A stretch of DNA of 64,000 nucleotides from Thermovirga sp. (GCF_017656375.1 NZ_JACDOB010000002.1:99239-163238), one strand, 5' to 3'. Shown: positions 1 through 9,069, counted from the stretch's first letter. A program made the numbers and translations. The notes: generated from the letters alone by a model not told the origin.

Positions 1-117
1 ATCGACTTTACCTATCTCTCCTCCCAGGTTTCGCACGACCTCTTGCAGCTCTTCAACAAGAGCCTTATGATCCTCAACTTCAGGCTCAAGAATAACCATC
101 ATCTCGTATGGTCGCAC
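1..117 (-). CDS. rpsF: 30S ribosomal protein S6 (bS6), N-terminal part, runs off the window
   Basis: Not in the ORF track. Reading the minus strand from a GTG at 117 gives 39 codons open to the window edge, beginning VRPYEMMVILEPEVED, the typical start of bS6 (an aromatic-E-hydrophobic strand, then a helix). bS6 binds bS18 on the platform of the small subunit. The start is set by a strong GGAGGTG Shine-Dalgarno (124-130) six bases upstream. The gene follows ftsB on the same strand but has its own promoter and a folded leader. The rest, probably with ssb and rpsR as in most bacteria, lies outside the window. Confidence 0.9.
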   Translation of the reverse strand, partial: MRPYEMMVILEPEVEDHKALVEELQEVVRNLGGEIGKVD

Positions 118-130
118 GCTATTCACCTCC

Positions 131-173
131 TCCCTTTGGACTTAGGTCTCTCTTAATATTAGAGAGACAGGGA
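131..173 (-). promoter_or_regulatory. Folded 5' leader of rpsF
   Basis: The predicted rpsF leader holds an 8-bp stem GTCTCTCT/AGAGAGAC (146-168). It is enclosed by a second short pairing UCCCU/AGGGA (169-173 with 131-135) whose 3' arm touches the Shine-Dalgarno. The two helices are separated by a one-sided bulge of about ten bases. This general shape fits a translational operator bound by S6 or S6:S18. The CCG trinucleotide described for the known S6:S18 leader is not evident, so it could equally be a weak terminator for ftsB. Confidence 0.4.
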
Positions 174-186
174 AACACAGATATGT

Positions 187-215
187 ATTATACGCTACGG
201 GCTATCTTTGGACAA
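187..215 (-). promoter_or_regulatory. Promoter of rpsF (TTGTCC-17-TATAAT)
   Basis: On the minus strand a perfect TATAAT (187-192) sits 17 bp downstream of TTGTCC (210-215), overlapping the end of ftsB. It predicts a transcript start near 180 and a leader of about 60 nt ahead of rpsF. Confidence 0.7.
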
Positions 216-500
216 CCCATCGGCAGAAACTATTTCTATTTTATAAAATTTTTCACTAGGGAAAGTCATATTAAACTGTTCCCTCGCCAACCTGGCTATC
301 CCCTCTGGGGTGCTGTAAAATTTTAGTTTTTCTTCCATTTCCTGATTTTTCCTGCTCAACTCTACCAGGTACTCCATTTTTGAGTCTAATAGTCGCGAGA
401 GCCTTTTTATCTTTCTTATTTCCATAAAGTACGCTGTCCCCATTATTGCAACCAGGCATACTATGGAAGCAAACAAAAGGACCCAGCGCAACCTAATCAT
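195..500 (-). CDS. ftsB: FtsB/DivIC-family septum formation initiator
   Basis: 101 aa with the classic layout of the family. A short N-terminal tail is followed by one membrane segment (about residues 5-25, LLFASIVCLVAIMGTAYF) and a charged coiled coil (about 28-65). A short C-terminal tail contains the ARLAREQFNMTFPSE stretch, similar to the conserved 'REKYGLVKPGE'-type segment. FtsB/DivIC joins FtsL and FtsQ/DivIB to activate septal peptidoglycan synthesis. It starts two bases after the argS stop, so it is co-translated from the secA operon. The family is recognised from architecture more than identity, so FtsL is a possible alternative. Confidence 0.75.
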   Translation of the reverse strand: MIRLRWVLLFASIVCLVAIMGTAYFMEIRKIKRLSRLLDSKMEYLVELSRKNQEMEEKLKFYSTPEGIARLAREQFNMTFPSEKFYKIEIVSADGLSKDSP

Positions 501-502
501 GG

Positions 503-2185
503 CTACATCTTCTCCGGAGCCGACACCCCTAAAAGTTTCAGCGAGTTAGCTATCACAACTCTACACGCCTCCACCAAGCACAGCCTGGCTTTTTCGAGCT
601 CTGGCTCAACTCCCAAAACTCTGTGGGCATTATAGAAACTATGAAAAGCACTAGATATATCATACAAATAAAACGTCACCCTGTGAGGCGCCAGTTCCTC
701 TGCGGCTTTAGCCATTTCCTCAGGGAAAGAACCTATCTTCCTGATCAAAGAAACTTCTTCTTGCGAACTAAGCAAGGAAAAATCCACGCTCTCTAAATTT
801 TCAGGCATTGACACTCCTCTAGATTTTGCTTCCCTGAATATGCTGTGTATTCTGGCATGAGCATATTGAACGTAAAAGACGGGGTTCTCATTAGTACTGC
901 TTTTTGCCAAATCCAGATCGAAATCAAGATGGCTATCGGATCTTCTCATGACAAAGAAATACCTTGCTGCATCGACACCGACTTCCTCCATTACTTCTCT
1001 CAAAGTCACAAATTCTCCTGAGCGGGTAGACATAGATACTTGTTTCCCGCCCCTCAAAAGATTGACAAATTGTATAAGGAGCACTTGCAAATCCTCAGGT
1101 GATCTACCAAGAGCTTGCACAGCAGCTTTCATCCTTGGGATGTAACCATGGTGATCCGCTCCCCACACGTCTATCACCATGTCGAACCCTCTATCAAACT
1201 TGTTTTTATGATACATAATATCAGACATGAAATAGGTAGGAGCACCATTGCTCCTTATAAGAACTCTGTCTTTATCATCTGAAAAAGCAGTGGCCTTGAA
1301 CCACGTGGCACCATCTGCTTCATAAGCGTATCCGTTGCTCTTCAACGTCTCCAACGTTCTTTGAAGCAAATCGCCTTCATACAATGATTTTTCAGAAAAC
1401 CACATATCAAAATTGACGCCAAAATCCGCCAAATCTTTCTTTATGCCTTCCAATATTACTCTGCAGGCATAATCCTTGAAGTAGGGCAATGATTCTTCGG
1501 GAGGAATTTCCAAAAAACGATTCCCTTCCTCATCAAGTATTTGTTGTGCTAATTCATATATATACGCCCCTTTATATCCATCTTCAGGGAAGGGAGCCTT
1601 TCCTGGTTCGCCACATATTTCAAAATATCTAGCCTGAGTGGACTTACCCAAAAGGTCTATTTGCAGACCAGCATCATTTATGTAATATTCCCTTTGCACA
1701 TCCCACCCTGCGAAGGCCAAAATGTTAGCACACACATCTCCAACAGCAGCACCTCTTCCATGGCCAACATGTAGAGGTCCAGTAGGATTCGCACTTACAA
1801 ACTCAACCTGAACTTTCCTTCCTTTTCCCACATTCACTCTGCCAAAATCAGGGCCGTCCTTGATGACATTAATCAACAGCTCTGATATCCATTTTCTAGA
1901 AAGGGTAAAATTAATAAAGCCTGGCCCCGCAACCTCTGCCTTTTCTATATACGGATTACTTCCCAACTTATTGACAATGCCCATAGCTAAATCTCTTGGC
2001 TTCTCTCCAAACACTTTCGAATACTGTAAAGCGATATTTGTAGCCCAATCTCCATGTTCCTCTCTTTTAGGTCTTTCGACTTCTACTTCCACTGACTCCT
2101 CAATCTTAATACCTCTTTCGTCGGCCAATTCAAGTACCGCATCTCTTATTAATTCCCTCAAAATATCTGATGGTCCTGTCATCAT
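503..2185 (-). CDS. argS: Arginyl-tRNA synthetase
   Basis: 560 aa, normal length. Charges tRNA-Arg with arginine using ATP. The N-terminal Arg_S_N domain (about 1-95) is followed by the class I catalytic core with the HIGH signature as HVGH in SANPTGPLHVGHGRG (about residues 130-146). The KMSKS-like loop appears as QVSMSTRSG, and the DALR-type anticodon-binding domain closes the protein (SSAFHSFYNAHRVLG near the end). Two adjacent ATGs (2185, 2182) follow a GGGGTGAG Shine-Dalgarno. Third gene of the secA operon, between a DUF3857-like exported protein and ftsB. Confidence 0.97.
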   Translation of the reverse strand: MMTGPSDILRELIRDAVLELADERGIKIEESVEVEVERPKREEHGDWATNIALQYSKVFGEKPRDLAMGIVNKLGSNPYIEKAEVAGPGFINFTLSRKWISELLINVIKDGPDFGRVNVGKGRKVQVEFVSANPTGPLHVGHGRGAAVGDVCANILAFAGWDVQREYYINDAGLQIDLLGKSTQARYFEICGEPGKAPFPEDGYKGAYIYELAQQILDEEGNRFLEIPPEESLPYFKDYACRVILEGIKKDLADFGVNFDMWFSEKSLYEGDLLQRTLETLKSNGYAYEADGATWFKATAFSDDKDRVLIRSNGAPTYFMSDIMYHKNKFDRGFDMVIDVWGADHHGYIPRMKAAVQALGRSPEDLQVLLIQFVNLLRGGKQVSMSTRSGEFVTLREVMEEVGVDAARYFFVMRRSDSHLDFDLDLAKSSTNENPVFYVQYAHARIHSIFREAKSRGVSMPENLESVDFSLLSSQEEVSLIRKIGSFPEEMAKAAEELAPHRVTFYLYDISSAFHSFYNAHRVLGVEPELEKARLCLVEACRVVIANSLKLLGVSAPEKM

Positions 2186-2202
2186 TTATATTCTCACCCC
2201 GC

Positions 2203-4038
2203 TTAAGGTTTTTTCTGGAGGGGAACAGTTAAATCCTGCCACCTCGCATACCTGGTCATTAAGGCCCTCAAAACATCAAGCTTTTCCTCCGATAAAGGAG
2301 GTCTGGAAACAATCAGCTTGGTCCCACCTTCAAGCTTCAATCCCTTATCACGCACTTTGATATCTTCTATAAAGCTTATCCCCTCTTTTTCATAGGACTT
2401 GACATTTGGCAAGGTTAAAACCTTATAGCCTTCGGGCAACCTCAGTTTTAGACTCTGCTCAAACACAAAGGGATGTTTTATCTCGACACTCTCCTTCATA
2501 TTGGCAAGCTCTTCCTGCCAAGGCATGAATACCATGGGCCAGCGCAAAAGCAGTCTTCCCTCATTTGCTATCCCAATATTGACGTTCACAGGTAAATCTA
2601 TATTAAATGTCAAGCCTTTAGACTCTATTTTAGCTCCTCTCAAATCAATGCCCGGAACGTTTCGAAACTTTACATGCTCTAAAAATTTCTTAATACCTTC
2701 TTCAGTAAGGCCTTTTTCTAACAGATCAGATACCCAAGCTCCCGAAGCTTTTATAGACAACACGCCTTCTGCTCTGCCATCGCTTTCCAAAGACAAATTC
2801 CAGAGAAAAGAAAGTTTATGTTTTTTTGCAGGCCGAGCATCTATAGTTTCATTTATTATCTCTCCATCCTTTAACCCCAAAATAGTTCTCCCATACAACT
2901 CTGGTGTAACTATCCCAGGGCTTGTAAACTGCCCAAATTTATAAAAGAAGTCTTTACCTCCCGGAGGCACAACATGAATAATTGGAGCCTCCCACAACGC
3001 CAACGTACCAGGCACCTCGTCCTTTGTGCCCACCGCAGGTAAGAAAAATATGCTTACCTTCCAACCTATTTGCTCTAAAAGTTTCCAGGCCAATCCAGTA
3101 GCTTGCCAAGGTGTCAATTTACCTTTTTCAAAAAGGTAGCCTGTTGGCAGTGCCCCCGAAATATCCAAACTCTTTAAAATTTTAGAATTTAAATCACTCA
3201 AAACCTTTAAACCCACTTCCGCACCCTTAAACTTACGAGCATTACCTTCAGCATATTCTGGCAATAACCTTTTTGCTTCGTTTCTCAAATACTCGTAACC
3301 CGATTCTAAGGCTCTCTTTGTTCCTTCTCGCATGCTAAAAACAATAACCGGCTCATTATTAACGAAAACAGAATTCCACTTTTTGGAGCTAGAATCAATC
3401 AAAGTCCACTCATATCTATCTTTTAAGGTTCCCTTTTCCATAGTTGGGGCATCTACACCTACGGTCTTCCAATAAAAATTACTTCCCTTAGGGATTTCCA
3501 CAATTACTCTCTGCTCCCATTGTGGTAAGGATAACGACAAATCTACCCTATCCTCAATGTTTACTCGTCTAGGCCATATTTGCTTAAACCCCAGGACCAT
3601 AACATTGCCATTTAAACTATTGGGAACCCTCACTAAAACTGGAGTTTCCCTTTCTCCAAAGGCAGATGCGGGAAGCAGGGGCAGGGCTTTTTTAAACGTA
3701 TCTCGCCTAAAAAGAGAAGCCTCCAAAATCTCCAGTTTTCCTCCTTCAGGTGGAGTTATTTCAAGCTCAGGCCAAACTTCAGAAAGGCGAGTAACTTCCT
3801 CTACCACCAAAAAAGTCGTACGTTCCATCGAGCCGTCAGCTGCAAGGTTATATTTTATCTCCCTCAATAAAATTAACCCTTCTGTCTTATCGAATAAATC
3901 GGAAGAAGGGGCTTCTGTAAGCAATCTCAGCAAATCCTTCTCCACATCCAAAGCTTTAGCGGTAGGAGCTAACCCAAAAACCAACAAGAAAAGCAAAACT
4001 AACAGCAGCGGCTGTTTAAAAGAAAATAACCTCTCCAT
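2203..4038 (-). CDS. Exported DUF3857-like protein of unknown function
   Basis: About 611 aa from the ATG at 4038; the ORF track starts 11 codons earlier at 4071, directly on the secA stop. The later ATG has an AAAGGA Shine-Dalgarno at proper distance and gives a clean signal peptide (MERLFSF, hydrophobic LLLVLLFLLVFGL, then a TAKA cleavage site). The mature part is rich in beta structure. Its N-terminal third resembles DUF3857, where a statement of the type 'EIKYNLAADGSMERTTFLVV' opens the domain. The middle is where related proteins carry a transglutaminase-like domain, but I see no clear Cys-His-Asp triad. Probably a periplasmic protein acting on or binding envelope components. Its position between secA and argS gives no functional clue. 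Confidence 0.55.
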   Translation of the reverse strand: MERLFSFKQPLLLVLLFLLVFGLAPTAKALDVEKDLLRLLTEAPSSDLFDKTEGLILLREIKYNLAADGSMERTTFLVVEEVTRLSEVWPELEITPPEGGKLEILEASLFRRDTFKKALPLLPASAFGERETPVLVRVPNSLNGNVMVLGFKQIWPRRVNIEDRVDLSLSLPQWEQRVIVEIPKGSNFYWKTVGVDAPTMEKGTLKDRYEWTLIDSSSKKWNSVFVNNEPVIVFSMREGTKRALESGYEYLRNEAKRLLPEYAEGNARKFKGAEVGLKVLSDLNSKILKSLDISGALPTGYLFEKGKLTPWQATGLAWKLLEQIGWKVSIFFLPAVGTKDEVPGTLALWEAPIIHVVPPGGKDFFYKFGQFTSPGIVTPELYGRTILGLKDGEIINETIDARPAKKHKLSFLWNLSLESDGRAEGVLSIKASGAWVSDLLEKGLTEEGIKKFLEHVKFRNVPGIDLRGAKIESKGLTFNIDLPVNVNIGIANEGRLLLRWPMVFMPWQEELANMKESVEIKHPFVFEQSLKLRLPEGYKVLTLPNVKSYEKEGISFIEDIKVRDKGLKLEGGTKLIVSRPPLSEEKLDVLRALMTRYARWQDLTVPLQKKP

Positions 4039-4071
4039 CTTATATCTGTCCTTTCTGTCTTTAAAACGCAT

Positions 4072-6756
4072 CTACTTACCCTTTCCGCAGCAATGTTTGT
4101 ACTTTTTTCCACTACCACACGGACATGGATCGTTCCTACCCACTTTGGGGCCCTTTCGTATAGGCTGACTCTTACCCGTCTGGGCTCCACCTAGCTCTTG
4201 GGCTTTTCTTTGGGTAGGAGTCATCATTCCTATGGGCAATAAATCTTTACTTTCTTTTATTTTACCGGGGCCTTTAGATTCTTCTTCTTTGACTACAGAA
4301 ACTCTGAACAGGTATTCCGCTATATTCAACCTGACCCTTTCTGTCATCTCGGTAAATAAATTGTAAGACTCAAATTGATATTCCAGTAGAGGATCCTTCT
4401 GCCCTATAGCTCTCAAGCCTATACCCCTTCTGAGTTCGTCCATAGCCAATAAATGTTCCTTCCACGCACTATCAAGCACATGAAGAAAAATAAACCTTAT
4501 AACCTCGTTCGCTGTAGCATCTCCCATTTCAGTTACTTTCTTCCTAAACTTTTCCTTCAATTTACCTATTATCTTTTCAGAAACGGTCTCTAATTCTTGA
4601 GGATCCTTAACTTCCAGGAGGGGTTTTTCCACCCCAGGCCCAAAAACGCCTTTAAGCTTTATTGATACTGCCTCTATTTGGGGTTCTCCCCCATCTGGAA
4701 ATACGCCTGACAGAATGCTCTTAACGGCATCCTCTATGATCTGTACAGCCCTTTCAGTAAGATCCTCTTCGATCAGTATGTTGCGCCTTTCCTCATAAAT
4801 TGCCTCCCTTTGCTGGTTCATCACATTGTCATACATTAAGAGCTGACGTCTTATGTCGAAGTGATACTGTTCTACTTTTTTCTGTGCTGATTCTATAGCC
4901 TTTGATATCAGACCATGCTCTATGGACTCTCCTTCTTCCATTCCCAACTTTTGCATCAATCCATCAATTCGGTCTGAACCAAACAAGCGAAGCAAATCAT
5001 CCTCCAAAGAAAGATAAAATCTGCTACAGCCAGGATCTCCTTGCCTTCCACTTCTACCTCTAAGCTGGTTATCTATCCGCCTAGATTCATGCCTCTCGGT
5101 ACCTATAACCTTTAATCCACCTAATTCGACTACCTTTTCGTGTTCTTTTTGGCACTCGGTTATCTTTTCTTTCAATATTTTTTCATACTCTTCTTTATGT
5201 TCTGAAAGGTCCAATCCCGCTTTTTCCATTTCCTCTCGAGCGAGAAATTCCGGGTTCCCTCCAAGAATTATGTCTGTACCTCTACCTGCCATGTTGGTAG
5301 CAACAGTGACGGCGTGCAACCTACCAGCTTGTGCTACTATATAAGCCTCCTTTTCATGATACTTAGCGTTCAGCACACGATGAGGGATCTTTCTGGCTTT
5401 GAGTATTTTGCTCAGGCGCTCTGAATTTTCTATGGAAGTAGTGCCTACTAAAACTGGTTGGCCAGTTTTATAAGTTTCTTCTATCTCGTCCGCAACTGCA
5501 GCGAATTTCTCTTTTTTTGTCCTCAATATAACATCAGGATAATCCTGGCGTATCATAGGCCTATTTGTAGGAATAATCACTACTTCAAGCCCATATATCT
5601 CCTTAAATTCCTCTTCCTCAGTAGCAGCTGTTCCTGTCATACCCGCTATTTTGCGATACATTCGAACATAGTTCTGCAGCGTTATGGTCGCTAATGTCTG
5701 GTTTTCTCTTCCGATGGGCACTCGTTCTTTTGCTTCTATGGCTTGATGCAAACCATCAGAATACCTGCGCCCAAACATAAGGCGCCCAGTAAACTCGTCA
5801 ACTATAACTATTTCATTATCTTTAACAACATAATGAACATCTTTTTCAAACAGATAATGTGCCTTCAGCGCTTGAACAACTCTGTGCCCTAACTCTGAAT
5901 TGTGATACTCAGTAAATAGATTCTTCACCCCAAGCAACTTTTCACATTCTGCTATCCCATCTTCTGTAAGGGCTACATTGCGTTCCTTTTCATCTATCTC
6001 GAAGTGAATCTGAGGCTTAAGGCGAAGTGCTACATCATTGGCTTTTTTATATATTTCCACATTATCTTCCGACGGACCAGAGATAATCAATGGAGTCCTT
6101 GCTTCATCGATTAGGATTGAATCCACCTCGTCAAGGATTATGTACTCGTGGCCTCGCTGAACTAACTGGGATGAGTGCAGTGCCATGTTGTCCCTGAGAT
6201 AATCGAACCCAAATTCAGTGTTGGTACCATATGTTATATCTGCCAGATACGCTTCTTTCCTCTCCTGGTTATCCATGAAAGCATAAATTACACCTACGCT
6301 GAGTCCAAAGAAATTATAGATGGGCTTCATCCACTCAGCATCTCTTTTGGCCAAGTAATCGTTGACCGTAACAACGTGAACTCCTTTGCCTGAAAGGGCA
6401 TTTAAAACTACCGGTAGTGTAGCAACTAGCGTTTTCCCCTCACCTGTTTTCATCTCAGCTATCTTGCCCTCATGAAGGGCAATGCCGCCCATAAGCTGCA
6501 CATCGAAATGCCTTAAGCCAAGGACCCTTTTTGAAGCCTCCCTCACAGCAGCAAAAACTTCCGGAAGCATTGAGTCAAGGCTTTCTCCTACCAAGGCTCT
6601 TTCCTTAAATTTGTTCCCTAAAGCAGAGAGTTCTTGATCCGACAGTTTCTCCATTTCAGGTTCCAAACGATTTATTGCTTCCACTATTTTTCTGTATCTT
6701 TTTAAATGCCTTTCATTCTTATCAAAGCCAAGCTTTTTTATCAGAGTCTCAAACAT
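4072..6756 (-). CDS. secA: Preprotein translocase ATPase SecA
   Basis: 894 aa from the ATG at 6756; the track's 12 extra residues translate the leader, and GAGGTG lies just upstream of MFETLIKKLG. SecA pushes unfolded preproteins through SecYEG using ATP. Visible features are Walker A in EMKTGEGKTL, the DEAD-type box LDEVDSILIDEARTPL, the helicase motif TNMAGRGTDI with QLRGRSGRQGDPG, and the helical scaffold and wing regions. A C-terminal zinc/SecB-binding tail RNDPCPCGSGKKYKHCC completes it. First gene of the operon secA-DUF3857-argS-ftsB. Confidence 0.98.
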   Translation of the reverse strand: MFETLIKKLGFDKNERHLKRYRKIVEAINRLEPEMEKLSDQELSALGNKFKERALVGESLDSMLPEVFAAVREASKRVLGLRHFDVQLMGGIALHEGKIAEMKTGEGKTLVATLPVVLNALSGKGVHVVTVNDYLAKRDAEWMKPIYNFFGLSVGVIYAFMDNQERKEAYLADITYGTNTEFGFDYLRDNMALHSSQLVQRGHEYIILDEVDSILIDEARTPLIISGPSEDNVEIYKKANDVALRLKPQIHFEIDEKERNVALTEDGIAECEKLLGVKNLFTEYHNSELGHRVVQALKAHYLFEKDVHYVVKDNEIVIVDEFTGRLMFGRRYSDGLHQAIEAKERVPIGRENQTLATITLQNYVRMYRKIAGMTGTAATEEEEFKEIYGLEVVIIPTNRPMIRQDYPDVILRTKKEKFAAVADEIEETYKTGQPVLVGTTSIENSERLSKILKARKIPHRVLNAKYHEKEAYIVAQAGRLHAVTVATNMAGRGTDIILGGNPEFLAREEMEKAGLDLSEHKEEYEKILKEKITECQKEHEKVVELGGLKVIGTERHESRRIDNQLRGRSGRQGDPGCSRFYLSLEDDLLRLFGSDRIDGLMQKLGMEEGESIEHGLISKAIESAQKKVEQYHFDIRRQLLMYDNVMNQQREAIYEERRNILIEEDLTERAVQIIEDAVKSILSGVFPDGGEPQIEAVSIKLKGVFGPGVEKPLLEVKDPQELETVSEKIIGKLKEKFRKKVTEMGDATANEVIRFIFLHVLDSAWKEHLLAMDELRRGIGLRAIGQKDPLLEYQFESYNLFTEMTERVRLNIAEYLFRVSVVKEEESKGPGKIKESKDLLPIGMMTPTQRKAQELGGAQTGKSQPIRKGPKVGRNDPCPCGSGKKYKHCCGKGK

Positions 6757-6805
6757 ACTATTCACCTCTACGAAAATAACAAACAAAATCATGCATCAGA
6801 TTTTC

Positions 6806-6834
6806 ATTATAGTGCCCTCTCATAAAGCAGTCAA
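6806..6834 (-). promoter_or_regulatory. secA promoter (TTGACT-17-TATAAT)
   Basis: Minus-strand TTGACT (6829-6834) and a perfect TATAAT (6806-6811) are separated by exactly 17 bp, about 50 bp ahead of the secA start and immediately downstream of the tnaA terminator. It is one of the best housekeeping-type promoters in the window and fixes the left end of the secA transcription unit. Confidence 0.85.
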
Positions 6835-6864
6835 AAAAGCGGGACCTTTTGAGGTCCCGCTTTT
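6835..6864. terminator. Rho-independent terminator after tnaA
   Basis: A 13-bp perfect stem AAAAGCGGGACCT/AGGTCCCGCTTTT with a TTTG loop, flanked by A and T runs so that it can work in either direction. It lies about 30 bp past the tnaA stop and just before the secA promoter. Confidence 0.9.
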
Positions 6865-6893
6865 CCTAATTATCGAACAGGCCATCTATGTTG

Positions 6894-8285
6894 CTATAGG
6901 TTGAATGGTTCCAAATGGGCAAGGAAGTGATGTATACCCTCTACTGGGGGTGCGTATTTAACTTTAAGTCCATATTTTACCTGATCCCTTCTCTTATACA
7001 CATCTATTATCTTCCTAGCCACGTATTCTAAATGGCTGTTCGTATAAGTCCTCCTGTTAATAGCAAGTCTGTAAAGTTCCAATTTGGGCAGCTTCAATTC
7101 CCCCGTCTTTTCGTCCTTGGTGGCGAAAGCCAAAGCTCCCAACCCTATACCTCTTATCGCACCTTCCCTGTAAACTTCTATGGACAAAACATCGGCTGGG
7201 AAATATTCCTGGGGGATGTGAGGGAAAAATGCCGCGGCATCTATGAATATAGCATGTCCTCCAGCAGGTTTCACAAAGGGAACTCCGCCTTCTTCAAGCA
7301 TCTCACCAAGATAACGGACTTGAGCTATCCTGTGAGCCATATATTGTTCATCTGTCATTTCCCTGAGCCCTACAGCCAAAGCTTCCAAGTCCCTACCGGC
7401 AAGTCCCCCATATGTCGCAAACCCCTCATAGAGAATAACCCGTGGCAACAGAGTATGATACATCTCCTCCGTTCTACAACAAATCATGCCTCCTATATTG
7501 ACGAGAGGATCCTTCTTGCACGAAACAGAGATACCATCCGCTGTCTCCATCATCGCCTTTATAATTTCCGCTAAACTCCAAGATGAATATTCTTTTTCTC
7601 GCATCTTAATGAAGTAAGCATTTTCTGCCATCCTTGCAGCATCAAGGAAGAAGGGGATATTATACTTCTTGGCCATAGCGGAGACTTCCTGTAAATTTTT
7701 CAAGCTTACTGGCTGTCCACCACCAGAGTTGTTAGTCACGGTCACCATTATAAGAGGAATAGAGTCTTTGTTTTCCCTTATAACCCTTTCAAGCTTCCTA
7801 ATATCCACATTGCCTTTGAAAGGATAATCACTCTCCGGGTCAAAAGCTTCATCAATCACGCAATCCACCGGCGTTGCTCCATTATTGAATATATGGGCAC
7901 GGGTAGTATCAAAGGGCATATTGAAAGGCACTATATCCCCTTTTTTGACAAGTGTCCCAAAAATAACGTTTTCTGCTGCCCTACCCTGATGTGTAGGAAT
8001 TACGTAATCAAAACCCAACACTTCTTTTACAGCATTCTTGAGCGCGAAGAAGCTGTCAGCTCCTGCATACGCTTCATCTCCACACATCAAAGCTGCCCAT
8101 TGGTACTTACTCATGGCACCTGTGCCTGAATCAGTCAAAAGGTCAATGTAAATATCCTTTGATGCCAATCCAAACATGTTGTAATGGGCTTTTTTTAGCG
8201 CTTCCTCTCTTTCTGCCTCATTTGGAACCCGTACAGGCTCCACCATCCTTATTCTAAAAGGTTCTGGTTGAATCGGAGAAACCAT
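6894..8285 (-). CDS. tnaA: Tryptophanase (tryptophan indole-lyase)
   Basis: 463 aa, PLP-dependent beta-eliminating lyase that converts tryptophan to indole, pyruvate and ammonia. Family marks are DLLTDSGTGAMS, GDEAYAG, PTHQGRAAENV, the cofactor lysine in SCKKDPLVNIGG and YGGLAGRD. It is called tryptophanase rather than tyrosine phenol-lyase for two reasons. The FDTTRAH and TVTNNSGGGQP stretches are of the TnaA type, and the arginine that reads the tyrosine ring in phenol-lyases is replaced by a hydrophobic residue in IRGIGLGA. Single-gene unit with a GGGAGG Shine-Dalgarno and its own promoter and terminator. Fits amino-acid fermentation alongside the liv importer. Confidence 0.88.
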   Translation of the reverse strand: MVSPIQPEPFRIRMVEPVRVPNEAEREEALKKAHYNMFGLASKDIYIDLLTDSGTGAMSKYQWAALMCGDEAYAGADSFFALKNAVKEVLGFDYVIPTHQGRAAENVIFGTLVKKGDIVPFNMPFDTTRAHIFNNGATPVDCVIDEAFDPESDYPFKGNVDIRKLERVIRENKDSIPLIMVTVTNNSGGGQPVSLKNLQEVSAMAKKYNIPFFLDAARMAENAYFIKMREKEYSSWSLAEIIKAMMETADGISVSCKKDPLVNIGGMICCRTEEMYHTLLPRVILYEGFATYGGLAGRDLEALAVGLREMTDEQYMAHRIAQVRYLGEMLEEGGVPFVKPAGGHAIFIDAAAFFPHIPQEYFPADVLSIEVYREGAIRGIGLGALAFATKDEKTGELKLPKLELYRLAINRRTYTNSHLEYVARKIIDVYKRRDQVKYGLKVKYAPPVEGIHHFLAHLEPFNL

Positions 8286-8370
8286 AACAAAACCCTCCCT
8301 GTTTATTTCTCATCTTCTGCTCTTCTGGAGGTCTAACTGGTCTCTCTCCACTTATCTGCCTATAAGCCAT

Positions 8371-8379
8371 ATTATAACA
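8371..8379 (-). promoter_or_regulatory. Extended -10 promoter of tnaA
   Basis: TGTTATAAT on the minus strand is an extended -10 (TG-N-TATAAT) with no convincing -35. It lies about 85 bp before the tnaA start. The leader between them carries no tryptophan codon in a short ORF, so no TnaC-like leader peptide is visible. Confidence 0.55.
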
Positions 8380-8457
8380 TTTAAAATCTCGCAACATGGA
8401 ATATATATAAGTGATGATACATTAATGGGGACTTGCTATCCACCGAAAGGGAAACAC

Positions 8458-8997
8458 CTAAAAAATATCCTTCAATTTCCAAAAGTAATCTATCCCGGAT
8501 GCCACAGTAATGAACATCGCTAAGACCATAGCAAAAAAACCACCAGGGAGGTTAAAGATTACGATTAGAATAGCTAAAATTTGTATGATCGTCTTGGCCT
8601 TACCCCATTTTGATGCAGCCACAACACGCCCCTCAGATATAGCCACCATCCTCAATCCAGTAACGAAAAATTCCCTCGAAACTATAACTACAACTATCCA
8701 TGCCGGTAGTCTCTGCAGCTCAACTAAAGCTATAAGAACAGCAGTTACCAGAATCTTATCCGCTAGAGGGTCAACCAACTTGCCAAAATTTGTTACGAGG
8801 CCTTTTTTCCTGGCTATGTATCCATCCACTGTATCAGTCAAAGCAGCAATTATAAAAATAACGCCTGCAAGCAAATCTCCATATGGCAACCCTAAAAAAT
8901 CTCCCCATTGAATCCGCAGCGTTAAAATCACCATGATAAGCGGCGCCAAAAACACCCTCAGCAAGCTTATAGTATTTGGCAAGTTGAGCGTTGTCAT
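8458..8997 (-). CDS. pgsA: CDP-diacylglycerol--glycerol-3-phosphate 3-phosphatidyltransferase
   Basis: 179 aa from the ATG at 8997; the seven residues before it in the track translate the Shine-Dalgarno GAGGAGGG and overlap a hairpin. Makes phosphatidylglycerol phosphate, the first committed step to PG and cardiolipin, at the inner membrane. The CDP-alcohol phosphotransferase motif D-x2-DG-x2-AR-x8-G-x3-D-x3-D is complete in TDTVDGYIARKKG and FGKLVDPLADK. Several hydrophobic helices surround it. Same strand as the liv operon but separated by a hairpin. Confidence 0.92.
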   Translation of the reverse strand: MTTLNLPNTISLLRVFLAPLIMVILTLRIQWGDFLGLPYGDLLAGVIFIIAALTDTVDGYIARKKGLVTNFGKLVDPLADKILVTAVLIALVELQRLPAWIVVVIVSREFFVTGLRMVAISEGRVVAASKWGKAKTIIQILAILIVIFNLPGGFFAMVLAMFITVASGIDYFWKLKDIF

Positions 8998-9017
8998 TAC
9001 AGTCCCTCCTCTAACCA

Positions 9018-9047
9018 TAAGAGGGCCGCTTTAATGCGGCCCTCTTA
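9018..9047. terminator. Hairpin between livF and pgsA
   Basis: A 12-bp perfect stem TAAGAGGGCCGC/GCGGCCCTCTTA with a six-base loop, about 25 bp past the livF stop. No strong U tract follows on the minus strand, so it may only partly stop transcription and let pgsA be read. Confidence 0.65.
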
Positions 9048-9069
9048 ACTTCTAGTACAGATAGTTCTT

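Noticed and set aside
6757-6792. 12-residue N-terminal extension of SecA in the ORF track
   Set aside because: It overlaps the Shine-Dalgarno; the ATG at 6756 gives the normal SecA start.
6894-8285. Tyrosine phenol-lyase as the product of the beta-eliminating lyase gene
   Set aside because: The arginine needed for the phenol ring is replaced by a hydrophobic residue and flanking motifs are of the TnaA type.
8286-8380. TnaC-like leader peptide ahead of tnaA
   Set aside because: The only leader frame has no Trp codon and runs on into tnaA out of frame; no attenuation signal is visible.
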